Below, one piece after another: positions 1 through 7,101 of a stretch of DNA of 12,029 nt. The stretch's first letter is position 1; the number at the start of each line of letters is the position of its first letter. Source of the stretch: Gammaproteobacteria bacterium (lineage in GTDB: Bacteria > Pseudomonadota > Gammaproteobacteria > Steroidobacterales > Steroidobacteraceae); the NCBI GenBank assembly GCA_010031985.1, contig RGYP01000027.1, positions 1-12,029 of the forward strand, given 5' to 3'. The translations under genes and the position numbers were made by a program. Below the pieces are notes generated by a model. It worked only from the letters and a program-made list of their open reading frames with translations, had not been told where the DNA came from and did no database searches.

Positions 1-66
1 CTGCTGCCGGACATCATGGAACCCGATCCGGGCTTCCGCGCGCCGCAGTTCGGCCTCGGAGACTGA
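1..66 (+). CDS. C-terminal end of upstream gene, probably rpoZ (RNA polymerase omega)
   Basis: The first 66 bases are an open frame ending in TGA at 64-66, giving a 21-residue acidic, proline-rich tail that ends in FGLGD. This is the 3' end of a gene that begins outside the window. The residues themselves carry no diagnostic motif. The guess of rpoZ rests on context: rpoZ lies directly upstream of spoT in Escherichia, Pseudomonas and many other gammaproteobacteria, and omega subunits often end in a variable acidic tail. The 28-base gap to the spoT start suggests cotranscription. Another short upstream gene cannot be excluded. Confidence 0.45.
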   Translation: MLPDIMEPDPGFRAPQFGLGD

Positions 67-85
67 CCGGGCGGGCCTCGCACGC

Positions 86-90
86 GGAGG
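86..90 (+). promoter_or_regulatory. Shine-Dalgarno of spoT
   Basis: A perfect GGAGG lies 4 bases before the TTG codon at 95. No ATG or GTG lies in a suitable place nearby, so this site decides in favour of a TTG start. The 4-base spacing is a little short. Confidence 0.6.
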
Positions 91-94
91 CTCC

Positions 95-2287
95 TTGGAC
101 TACGCGGAGACACTGCTCGGTCTCCTGCCGGGCTCGCGGCGTACGCCCGGTCTCAAAGAATTACTGACTGCCGCCGGCGCCTACCTGCACCCCGATCAGG
201 TCGAGCGAATTCGGTCCGCTGCAGAATTCGGTGCCGAAGCACACCGCGGTCAAAAGCGCAAAACCGGCGAGCCCTACATCGCGCATCCGGTGGCGGCTGC
301 CGAAGTGCTCGCCAATCTGCGGCTCGACACCGACACCATCATCGCCGCCATCCTTCACGACGTCATCGAAGACACGCCGATAGCCAAAGAAGATCTGGCG
401 AAGCGTTTCGGCGACAACGTCGCCGAGATCGTCGACGGCGTCACCAAACTCGACCAGATCCAGTTCAAAAGCCGCGAAGAGGCGCAGGCCGAGTCCTTCC
501 GCAAGATGCTGCTTGCGATGGTGCGCGATCTGCGCGTCATCCTCGTCAAGCTCGCCGATCGCCTGCACAACATGCGCACCATCGAAGGCATGTCGCCGGT
601 GCGCCGGCGCGCGATCGCGCGCGAGACGCTCGACATCTACGCACCTCTCGCCGAGCGTCTCGGTCTCTACAGCATGAAACTCGAGCTCGAAGATCTCGGT
701 TTCCGTGCGCTCTACCCGCGGCGCTATCGCGTCATCGAAAAGGCCTTGAAGCGCGCCCGCGGCAATCAGAAAGAATTCCTGACGCGTATCTCAGAGAACA
801 TCGGCAACGCGCTGGCCAAGGCAGGCATCGCCGCCGAAGTCGACACCCGCGAGAAGCACCTCTACAGCATCTACCGAAAGATGCTTCGCAAGCGTATTCC
901 GCTTGCCGAAATCGTCGACGTCTACGGGTTGCGCGTGGTCGTCGACTCGGTCGATCACTGCTATCGCGCGCTCGGCGTCGTGCACGGCGCCTACCGACCG
1001 ATGCCCGGACGCTTCAAAGATTACGTGGCGATTCCGCGGGTCAATGGTTATCAGTCGCTGCATACCACGCTGTTCGGACCCAACGGCCTGCCCATCGAGG
1101 CCCAGATCCGCACCCGCGACATGCATCGCATCGCGGAGTCCGGCATCGCCGCCCACTGGAAATACAAGGTCGGCGAATACTCGGCCGACCACGAGCAGGC
1201 GCGCGCGCGCGAGTGGCTGTCCAATCTCGTCTCGATGCAGGAGGCCGGCACCTCCGAAGAATTCCTCGAGAGCGTGCGGGTCGATCTGTTCCCCGACAAG
1301 GTCTACGTGTTCACGCCGAAGGGCAAGATCCTGCGACTGCCGCGCGGAGCCACCATCGTTGATTTCGCCTACGCCGTGCATACCGACGTCGGCAATCGCT
1401 GCGTCGCGGCCAAGATCGATCGCCGACTGACGCCGCTACGCACCCAATTGCGCAACGGGCAGACGGTGGAGATCGTCACCGCGCCGGGAGCGATCCCCAA
1501 TCCCTCGTGGGTGAACTTCGTGGTGACGGCCAAGGCGCGCGCGGCCATTCGTCAATATTTGAAGGGCCTGCGCCGCTCCGAGGCCATCGAACTCGGTCAG
1601 CGACTCATCAATCAGTCCCTTGCCGAGTTCAATCTCTCGCTGACCGACATCAGCGCGACGACGCTCGCCGCCACGGCAGGCGAACTCGGCATGGCGGATG
1701 CCGACGAGTTGTTCGAGAAGGTCGGGATGGGCGAGCGGCTCGCGCCGCTGATCGCGCGCCGACTCGGACCGGCAGCCACGGCTGCTACCGCGGCGACGAC
1801 CGATGCCGCAGTCGAGACCGCGCCGACCCCGCTCGCCGTCGCGGGGACTGAGGGTTTGCTGGTGAGTTACGCGCGCTGCTGCTTTCCGGTACCGGGCGAT
1901 GCGATCCTGGCCTATCTCTCGAGCGGTCGCGGCATCATCGTGCACCGTGAAGACTGTGCGAACGTCGACGACTATCGCAAGCATCCGGAGAAATGGCTCT
2001 CGGTCACCTGGGCCGAACACCCCGCACGCATGTTCGGCAGCGAGTTGCGCGTCGAAGTCGAAAACCGCATGGGTGTGCTGGCTGCGGTCGCTGCGGCCAT
2101 CGCCGGCACCGAAACCAACATCGATCACGTCGAGCTCGAAGAGCGCGACGCACAAACTTCGGTACTGGTCTTCGAGGTGCGGGTTCGCGATCGCAAGCAC
2201 CTCGCCAACGTCATGCGCGTGATCCGCCGCATGCCCGACGTGCTGCGACTCTCGCGTACACTCGCAGTCAGAACCCGCGACGAGTGA
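95..2287 (+). CDS. spoT: Bifunctional (p)ppGpp synthetase/hydrolase SpoT
   Basis: Makes and degrades the alarmone (p)ppGpp in the cytoplasm; this is the stringent-response enzyme of the RelA/SpoT family. All domains are present in order. The HD hydrolase domain has H64, H88-D89, E92-D93 and D155. The synthetase domain has the RFKD motif at 306-309, the RxKD form typical of SpoT/Rel rather than the ExDD form of RelA, followed by GYQSLHTT. A TGS domain spans about 395-462, a conserved CCFPVPGD block sits at 595-602, and an ACT domain spans about 648-722. At 730 residues it is slightly longer than E. coli SpoT (702), mostly because of about 20 extra N-terminal residues before the part that aligns. 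The start is TTG, chosen for the GGAGG just upstream. ridA follows after 31 bases. Both active sites look intact by motif, so a bifunctional enzyme is expected. Confidence 0.97.
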   Translation: MDYAETLLGLLPGSRRTPGLKELLTAAGAYLHPDQVERIRSAAEFGAEAHRGQKRKTGEPYIAHPVAAAEVLANLRLDTDTIIAAILHDVIEDTPIAKEDLAKRFGDNVAEIVDGVTKLDQIQFKSREEAQAESFRKMLLAMVRDLRVILVKLADRLHNMRTIEGMSPVRRRAIARETLDIYAPLAERLGLYSMKLELEDLGFRALYPRRYRVIEKALKRARGNQKEFLTRISENIGNALAKAGIAAEVDTREKHLYSIYRKMLRKRIPLAEIVDVYGLRVVVDSVDHCYRALGVVHGAYRPMPGRFKDYVAIPRVNGYQSLHTTLFGPNGLPIEAQIRTRDMHRIAESGIAAHWKYKVGEYSADHEQARAREWLSNLVSMQEAGTSEEFLESVRVDLFPDKVYVFTPKGKILRLPRGATIVDFAYAVHTDVGNRCVAAKIDRRLTPLRTQLRNGQTVEIVTAPGAIPNPSWVNFVVTAKARAAIRQYLKGLRRSEAIELGQRLINQSLAEFNLSLTDISATTLAATAGELGMADADELFEKVGMGERLAPLIARRLGPAATAATAATTDAAVETAPTPLAVAGTEGLLVSYARCCFPVPGDAILAYLSSGRGIIVHREDCANVDDYRKHPEKWLSVTWAEHPARMFGSELRVEVENRMGVLAAVAAAIAGTETNIDHVELEERDAQTSVLVFEVRVRDRKHLANVMRVIRRMPDVLRLSRTLAVRTRDE

Positions 2288-2304
2288 GTCGGCGGCGAGC
2301 CTTC

Positions 2305-2310
2305 GAGGAG
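2305..2310 (+). promoter_or_regulatory. Shine-Dalgarno of ridA
   Basis: GAGGAG lies 8 bases upstream of the ATG at 2319, an ideal spacing that supports this start. It sits in the 31-base gap after spoT, which has no room for a terminator, so ridA is probably cotranscribed with spoT. Confidence 0.6.
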
Positions 2311-2318
2311 ATCGGGAC

Positions 2319-2702
2319 ATGACGCGACAGATCATCAGCACCAACGACGCACCACAGGCCATCGGCACCTACTCGCAAGCCGTGCGGGTCGGTCCCACGG
2401 TCTACATCTCCGGACAGATTCCGCTGGACCCGAGCAGTGGCCAGATGGTCAGCGGCGACATCGAACTCGAAATCCGGCGGGTGTTCGACAATCTGTCGGC
2501 CATCGCGCAAGCCGCGGGCGGATCGCTCAAACACGCCGTGAGAGTCACGGTCTATCTCACCGACCTTTCGAACTTCGCCAAGGTCAACGAAGTGATGGCG
2601 CAGTACTTTCCCCAACCCTGGCCGGCGCGTGCCGCGATCGGCGTCGCACAACTGCCGCGCGGTGCGCGCGTCGAGATCGACTGCATCCTGCATCTCGATT
2701 AA
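2319..2702 (+). CDS. ridA: RidA family 2-iminobutanoate/2-iminopropanoate deaminase
   Basis: Small cytoplasmic enzyme (127 residues, standard for the YjgF/YER057c/UK114 family). It hydrolyses reactive enamine/imine intermediates released by PLP enzymes such as threonine dehydratase, and so protects other PLP enzymes. Family features visible are YSQAV at 18-22, ISGQIP at 30-35, and the signature around 103-122 with R104, which corresponds to the substrate-binding Arg105 of E. coli, followed by RGARVEIDC. E120 matches the conserved acidic residue. The ATG has a good GAGGAG site. It sits between spoT and recG, a place where E. coli has trmH and where Pseudomonas also has a RidA-type gene. The local link to stringent response is positional only. 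An intact archetypal RidA is the best reading. Confidence 0.94.
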   Translation: MTRQIISTNDAPQAIGTYSQAVRVGPTVYISGQIPLDPSSGQMVSGDIELEIRRVFDNLSAIAQAAGGSLKHAVRVTVYLTDLSNFAKVNEVMAQYFPQPWPARAAIGVAQLPRGARVEIDCILHLD

Positions 2703-2756
2703 TCGGCGCTGGCGCCGATGTCGCCATCGCCGATGCACCCATCAACGAGCGCCGCG

Positions 2757-4838
2757 ATGACGGAGGCTCGTGAGCAACGACCGGTCACCGCGCTGCGCGG
2801 GGTCGGCGATGCACTCGCGGCACGCCTCGCGGTGCTCGGGGTCGAAACCGTGCAGGATCTGCTCTTCGTGCTGCCCACGCGCTACGAAGATCGCACTCGC
2901 GTGCAACCGATCGGCTCGCTGCTCGCCGGCGGACGTGCCGTCGTCGAAGGCGAGGTACAACTCACCGAAGTCGTTTTTCGACGTCGTCGACAAATGCTCT
3001 GTCGTATCGCCGACGGTTCGGGCTTTCTGACGCTGCGTTTCTTCCATTTCTCGAGTGCGCAGCAACTAGGACTGGAACGCGGTAATCGCCTGCGTTGCTT
3101 CGGCGAAGTGCGCCGCGGTCCCGCCGGTCTCGAGATCGTGCATCCGGAATACCGGCGAATCTTTGACGAGCGCTCGCCGCTGGAAGAATCCCTGACGCCG
3201 GTCTATCCGGCCACCGAAGGCGTCAGCCAAGGCAGGCTGCGGGTGCTCATCGCGCAAGCCTTGCGTGAGCTGGACAGCGCAGGCGTTCGCGACTGGCTGC
3301 CGCCCGCGATCCTCGCGCCACTCGGCCTGCCGCCCCTGCGCGAAGCGCTGCGTTACGTGCATCGGCCACCAGTCGATGCCGATCTCGAAGAGCTCGACGC
3401 CGGCAAGCATCCCGTGCAACGCAGACTGGCCTTCGAAGAATTGCTGACCCATCAGGTCGTCATGCGGCGACTGCGCGAATCAGTGCGCACCGATGCTGCG
3501 TGGATATTGACCGACGGGAGTGGTCTCGAATCGCGCTTCCTCGCCGGTCTGCCCTACGAACTCACCTGCGCACAGCGCCGCGTGCTCGACGAGATCGACG
3601 CCGATCTGGTGCAGCAGCGGCCGATGGTGCGTCTCGTGCAAGGCGACGTCGGCTGCGGCAAGACCGTGGTCGCGGCCGCGGCGGCTGCGCGCGCCGTGGG
3701 GAGTGGACGACAGGCCGTGCTGATGGCACCTACCGAGCTGCTTGCCGAGCAGCATCAAAGAAATCTCGATGCGTGGTTCAGGCCGCTCGGCATCACGGTC
3801 GCGATGGTCTCGGGCTCGCAGCCCGCGCGTACCCGACGCAGCGCGCTCGAAGCCATTGCTTCTGGCGAAGTACGCATCGCCGTCGGTACGCACGCGCTTT
3901 TTCAGGAAAGCATGCAGTTTCGCGAACTCGCGCTCGTGATCGTCGACGAGCAGCATCGGTTCGGCGTGCAGCAACGCCTGCGACTCGCCGAAAAAGGCGA
4001 GGCGAGCGGTCGTCATCCACACCAACTCATCATGACCGCGACACCCATTCCGCGCACCCTCGCCATGACGGCTTACGCAGATCTCGATGTCTCGGTGATC
4101 GACGCTTTGCCACCCGGCCGCACACCCGTCAAAACCGTCGTCGTTGCCGAAACCCGACGCAGCGAAGTGGTGGCGCGCATCGATGCGGCCTGCCGCAGTG
4201 GCAGGCAGGCGTACTGGGTTTGCCCGCTGATCGAAGAATCGGAGGAGTTGCAGTGTCAGGCGGCCGAGGAGACCGCGGCAGTCCTCACCGAAGCACTGCC
4301 GCATTTGGTGGTGCGACTCGTACACGGGCGCATGAAGCCCAAAGAAAAAGACGCAACCATGCTCGCCTTCAAGGCCGGCAAGATTCATCTTCTCGTCGCC
4401 ACCACGGTCATCGAAGTCGGCGTCGACGTGCCGAACGCCACGCTGATGGTGATCGAAAACGCCGAGCGTATGGGTCTTGCGCAATTGCACCAACTCCGCG
4501 GTCGTGTGGGCCGCGGCGCTTACGAAAGCAATTGCGTGCTGCTTTATCGGGCGCCCATGGGTCCGCTCGCGCGGGCGCGGCTCAATGCCATTCGCGATAC
4601 CAACGACGGCTTCGAAATCGCCCGCCGCGATCTCGAACTGCGCGGACCCGGCGAACTGCTCGGCACGCGACAAACGGGACTCGCTCGCATGCGCGTTGCC
4701 GACCTGATCCGCGATGCAGACCTCTTGCCACGGGTACAAGAAGCCGCAGAGATACTGCTCGCCCAGTACCCGGATAGAATCGCGCCCCTGACCACGCGCT
4801 GGATCGGAACGGATGACAGATATGGCCGTATCGGCTGA
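2757..4838 (+). CDS. recG: ATP-dependent DNA helicase RecG
   Basis: Branch-migration helicase that reverses stalled replication forks and processes Holliday junctions, D-loops and R-loops. From the ATG at 2757 the protein has 693 residues, the same length as E. coli RecG, and starts about 14 residues before the LRGVG element just as that protein does. The N-terminal wedge/OB domain covers about 1-240 (YEDRT, DGSGFLTLRFFHF). The helicase core has Walker A GDVGCGKT at 296-303, DEQH at 397-400, the TATPIPRT motif, and the motif VI block QLRGRVGRG. The C-terminal region contains the LRGPGELLGTRQTG element typical of RecG. An in-frame ATG at 2718 would add 13 residues, but it has no Shine-Dalgarno and the extra residues (MSPSPMHPSTSAA) look non-conserved; I favour 2757, also with a weak ribosome site. 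The 3' end overlaps ubiC by 26 bases. Confidence 0.96.
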   Translation: MTEAREQRPVTALRGVGDALAARLAVLGVETVQDLLFVLPTRYEDRTRVQPIGSLLAGGRAVVEGEVQLTEVVFRRRRQMLCRIADGSGFLTLRFFHFSSAQQLGLERGNRLRCFGEVRRGPAGLEIVHPEYRRIFDERSPLEESLTPVYPATEGVSQGRLRVLIAQALRELDSAGVRDWLPPAILAPLGLPPLREALRYVHRPPVDADLEELDAGKHPVQRRLAFEELLTHQVVMRRLRESVRTDAAWILTDGSGLESRFLAGLPYELTCAQRRVLDEIDADLVQQRPMVRLVQGDVGCGKTVVAAAAAARAVGSGRQAVLMAPTELLAEQHQRNLDAWFRPLGITVAMVSGSQPARTRRSALEAIASGEVRIAVGTHALFQESMQFRELALVIVDEQHRFGVQQRLRLAEKGEASGRHPHQLIMTATPIPRTLAMTAYADLDVSVIDALPPGRTPVKTVVVAETRRSEVVARIDAACRSGRQAYWVCPLIEESEELQCQAAEETAAVLTEALPHLVVRLVHGRMKPKEKDATMLAFKAGKIHLLVATTVIEVGVDVPNATLMVIENAERMGLAQLHQLRGRVGRGAYESNCVLLYRAPMGPLARARLNAIRDTNDGFEIARRDLELRGPGELLGTRQTGLARMRVADLIRDADLLPRVQEAAEILLAQYPDRIAPLTTRWIGTDDRYGRIG

Positions 4839-5367
4839 CAACCCGAACCTGCCGCTGCCGGTACCCGCTTCGGCGATGTGGTTGCCGGGGCAGGCACTCA
4901 ACTGCTACGTCGGTGATCAGTCGCTGCGCTCGTGGCTGCTGACGCCGGGTTTGCTCACCCAAAGAATTCGCGATGCGGCGGGCGATGGCTTTGCCATGCA
5001 CCTGTTGCGTGAAGAGCGTGTTGGCGAGGAGCAAATCCGCGAGATCGACATGACCTGCGACGGCGTGGTGTGGATGTTCGCGCATACGCGTATCCCGGCA
5101 ACCACGCTCGCAGCCGAGCCTTGGCTCGGCGGGATCGGCTCGCGAACCCTCGGCGAGGCCCTCGAGGGTCGGGCGACGCTATCCAGAGAATCCTTTCGCT
5201 ACGCGCAGTTCTATCCGGACGTTTGGCTCATCGATCGCGCGCTGACCCATGCCGCGCTCGCACCGCAGCCGTTATGGGTCAGACACTCCGCGTTGCGCAT
5301 GGGTGTCGCGCCGTTCGACCTCTACGAAGTATTTCTGCCCGCGATCGGCCAGCGCGGCCCACGCTAG
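4813..5367 (+). CDS. ubiC: Chorismate pyruvate-lyase UbiC
   Basis: Converts chorismate to 4-hydroxybenzoate plus pyruvate, the first committed step of ubiquinone synthesis. It is a soluble cytoplasmic enzyme of 184 residues; E. coli UbiC has about 165, and the difference is mostly at the N terminus. Alignable landmarks are LLTPGLLTQRIRD (42-54; compare E. coli LLLEDSMTKRFE), R93 in AHTRIP (the equivalent of the product-binding Arg76), TLGEALEG (112-119) with its conserved glycine, and the C-terminal YEVFLPA with E172 (the equivalent of catalytic Glu155). The start ATG lies inside recG; a second ATG three codons on (4822) is an alternative and the data do not separate them. ubiA follows 31 bases later, an association common in gammaproteobacteria, which supports the assignment. 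Confidence 0.93.
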   Translation: MTDMAVSADNPNLPLPVPASAMWLPGQALNCYVGDQSLRSWLLTPGLLTQRIRDAAGDGFAMHLLREERVGEEQIREIDMTCDGVVWMFAHTRIPATTLAAEPWLGGIGSRTLGEALEGRATLSRESFRYAQFYPDVWLIDRALTHAALAPQPLWVRHSALRMGVAPFDLYEVFLPAIGQRGPR

Positions 5368-5387
5368 CCGACGCACCGCAACCGATC

Positions 5388-5390
5388 AGG
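5388..5390 (+). promoter_or_regulatory. Weak Shine-Dalgarno of ubiA
   Basis: A short AGG lies 8 bases upstream of the GTG at 5399. No ATG precedes the conserved first helix, so this site together with the homology fixes the GTG as the most likely ubiA start. Confidence 0.35.
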
Positions 5391-5398
5391 TCCGACAC

Positions 5399-6268
5399 GT
5401 GTCACCCGCCTTGCGTCGTCGTCTTCGTGACTATGCACTGCTCACGAGACTCGATCGGCCGATCGGCACCTTGCTGCTGCTGTGGCCAGTGCTCTGGGCA
5501 TTGTGGCTCGCGGCGGGCGGCATGCCGGACCTGCGGCTGCTCATCGTATTCGTCGTCGGCACCCTGCTCACGCGTTCGGCAGGTTGCATCATCAATGATT
5601 TCGCCGACCGCGAGTTCGACCCGCACGTAGAGCGCACGCGCGAAAGACCGCTCGCGGCGCGGCGGGTGTCGCCAAGCGAGGCCATCGTGCTGTTCGTGGT
5701 GCTGATGCTGCTGGCCTTCGTCGTGGTGCTGCAGCTCGATGCGCGCACCGTGTGGCTGTCGCTGGTGGCCGCAGCACTGCTCGCGAGCTATCCGTTCTGC
5801 AAGCGGTTCTTTGCCGCGCCTCAGGTTTACCTGGGTCTCGCATTCGGCTGGGGCGTACCGATGGCTTTCATGGCAACGACCGGGCGCGTACCGACGACAG
5901 GGTGGTTGATCTTTGCGAGCACCGTCATCTGGGCCTGCATCTACGATACTTTTTACGCCATGGTCGATCGTGAGGACGACCGCCGAATCGGCATTCGCTC
6001 CACAGCGCTTTGGTTTGGTCGTCACGATCTGCTCGTCATCGGACTGCTGCAGGCCCTGATGCTGGGCTTGCTGATTTGGATCGGTCGAATCGCCCACCTC
6101 GGTTCCATCTATTTTTTGAGCCTGATCGTCGTGACCTGCCTGTTTGCGCGTCATCTTTGGTGGGCGCGCCATCGTGACCGTGCGGCCTGCTTTCGCGCAT
6201 TCCTCGATAACAATTACGTCGGCATGATCGTGTGGTTGGGAATCGCCGTCGCGACGCTCCAGAGCTGA
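5399..6268 (+). CDS. ubiA: 4-hydroxybenzoate octaprenyltransferase UbiA
   Basis: Integral inner-membrane prenyltransferase that attaches the polyprenyl chain to 4-hydroxybenzoate, directly after UbiC in ubiquinone synthesis. From the GTG at 5399 it has 289 residues, against 290 in E. coli. Both aspartate-rich motifs that bind Mg-diphosphate are present: NDFADREFD at 66-74 (D67, D70, D74) and DTFYAMVDREDD at 183-194. The N-terminal TRLDRPIGTLLLLWP and the C-terminal NNYVGM are also typical. Eight or nine hydrophobic helices can be read across the chain. The same frame is open upstream to about 5249, but that part overlaps ubiC and lacks homology, so I start at GTG 5399, about 11 residues before the conserved LLTRLDRP. 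Its last 55 bases overlap the 3' end of comF on the other strand. Confidence 0.96.
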   Translation: MSPALRRRLRDYALLTRLDRPIGTLLLLWPVLWALWLAAGGMPDLRLLIVFVVGTLLTRSAGCIINDFADREFDPHVERTRERPLAARRVSPSEAIVLFVVLMLLAFVVVLQLDARTVWLSLVAAALLASYPFCKRFFAAPQVYLGLAFGWGVPMAFMATTGRVPTTGWLIFASTVIWACIYDTFYAMVDREDDRRIGIRSTALWFGRHDLLVIGLLQALMLGLLIWIGRIAHLGSIYFLSLIVVTCLFARHLWWARHRDRAACFRAFLDNNYVGMIVWLGIAVATLQS

Positions 6269-6963
6269 ACTTCTTCGACGCCGGCCTGCAATAGCGCAGC
6301 GCGAGCCGCCTCGAGAGTGGCGCCGGTGGTCGAGACATCGTCGATCACCGCGACGCTGCGCGGGACGTCGCTCGCGAGTCGGCGGATCGACGATGGCGAA
6401 AGCCGAAAGGCCCCGACGACGTTGTCTCGTCGCTCGGCAGCCGACAACGCCGTCTGCGGTCGTGTGGCACGCGTGCGCACGAGCCCATGGCGCAGCACCG
6501 GTCGCTGCAGCCAGTGCCCGATCTGCATCGCGAGCAAGGCGGCCTGATTGAAGCCCCGATCGGCCAGTCGCTGCGGGTGCAAGGGCACCGGCAGCAGCCA
6601 TTCGGGCATGCGCAGCCGCTCGAGAGCGATGGCCCGCGTCACCGCCATCGCCACCAAGGTCCCGAGCACTCGCGCAGCCGCCCGATCACCGCCGAATTTG
6701 AGCGTCTTGAGGGCATCGTCCACGGGCGAGGCGTAAACGAACGCCGAAATGACCGTCGTGCTGACGCTCGGGACCGCCATCCAAGGCAACGCGTCGTGGC
6801 AGCTGCCACACAGGTCGAAGGGTCCGAGGTCCCCGCGACCGCCACAGAAATAGCAACGCGCCGGCAAACACCAGAAACTCGGGCGCTGCCACCACGACAA
6901 AGCTCTCAGTCGGGGCACCGGGGCTCGAGTGACGACTATTGTCGACTCGTTTTTGGGTTCCAA
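6214..6963 (-). CDS. comF: ComF family protein (phosphoribosyltransferase-like)
   Basis: ComF/GntX family protein with an N-terminal zinc ribbon and a C-terminal phosphoribosyltransferase fold. In naturally competent bacteria ComF helps process imported single-stranded DNA; in many others its role is unproven. The protein has 249 residues. C37xxC40 and C52xxC55 form the zinc ribbon, LLPVPLHPQRLADRGFNQ lies at 123-140, and the PRPP-binding motif VAVIDDVSTTGAT lies at 204-216. I chose a TTG start at 6963-6961 because a GGAGGA sits 8 bases upstream and no ATG or GTG lies between it and the zinc ribbon. The frame stays open further upstream to 7308, but that part runs into bioB and is not conserved. 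The last residues (after ATA) overlap ubiA and look like a non-conserved extension. Divergent comF-bioB order is also found in Pseudomonas. Confidence 0.9.
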   Translation of the reverse strand: MEPKNESTIVVTRAPVPRLRALSWWQRPSFWCLPARCYFCGGRGDLGPFDLCGSCHDALPWMAVPSVSTTVISAFVYASPVDDALKTLKFGGDRAAARVLGTLVAMAVTRAIALERLRMPEWLLPVPLHPQRLADRGFNQAALLAMQIGHWLQRPVLRHGLVRTRATRPQTALSAAERRDNVVGAFRLSPSSIRRLASDVPRSVAVIDDVSTTGATLEAARAALLQAGVEEVQLWSVATAIPNHTIMPT

Positions 6964-6964
6964 G

Positions 6965-6994
6965 TTGACATCCTCCCCCGGGCTTGCGGAACAT
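6965..6994 (+). promoter_or_regulatory. Candidate bioB promoter (TTGACA with weak -10)
   Basis: A perfect -35 hexamer TTGACA lies at 6965-6970. The best -10 at a permitted distance is GAACAT at 6989-6994 (18-base spacer), which keeps the key A2 and T6 but is weak overall. Transcription would begin roughly 100 bases before bioB. The hexamer lies between the comF TTG and its ribosome-binding site, so a factor bound here could affect both genes. No TTGTNAACC-type half-sites of the E. coli BirA operator are visible in 6964-7101. A plausible candidate only. Confidence 0.3.
6971..6976 (-). promoter_or_regulatory. Shine-Dalgarno deciding the comF TTG start
   Basis: Read on the minus strand this is GGAGGA, preceded by further Gs, with 8 bases between GGAGG and the TTG at 6963-6961. 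It is the strongest ribosome-binding match near comF. An ATG directly overlapping the end of this site is in another frame and reaches a stop after 11 codons. Confidence 0.6.
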
Positions 6995-7101
6995 CGCCGA
7001 CGGCCGCGGCCAAGGCTGCCGGTTGCCGCTGTCGAAGGCAGCGCCCAAAACATCTCTATTTCGCCGGAATAGTCGCCGGCACACGCCGAGAAGAGCCCTC
7101 C

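Noticed and set aside
2718..2756. Earlier recG start at ATG 2718
   Set aside because: No Shine-Dalgarno, and the added 13 residues are Ser/Pro-rich without homology. The ATG at 2757 gives the standard 693-residue length. The earlier start cannot be excluded fully.
3500..4777. Plus-strand 425-codon frame inside recG
   Set aside because: Arg-rich shadow frame of recG with no motifs.
3480..4901. Long minus-strand open frame (473 codons) opposite recG
   Set aside because: It is antisense to the conserved helicase core and has no recognisable domain. Long antisense frames are expected opposite GC-rich coding DNA with strong third-position bias.
5402..6601. Minus-strand open frame (399 codons) opposite ubiA and running into comF
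   Set aside because: The translation is low-complexity, rich in His, Gln and Arg, and antisense to a well-supported membrane protein. comF uses a different frame.
6928..6970. Minus-strand ATG next to the comF ribosome site as an alternative start
   Set aside because: It is out of frame with comF and stops after 11 codons.
7061..7080. Direct repeat TCGCCGG-N5-TCGCCGG before bioB
   Set aside because: A 7-bp GC-rich repeat in GC-rich DNA is easily due to chance, and it matches no known operator.
6487..7101. In-frame upstream extension of bioB
   Set aside because: It would overlap comF on the other strand, has no BioB homology, and is explained by antisense coding bias; the ATG at 7102 fits the family N terminus.
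6940..7101. E. coli-type BirA operator before bioB
   Set aside because: No TTGTNAACC half-sites with suitable spacing are visible on either strand.
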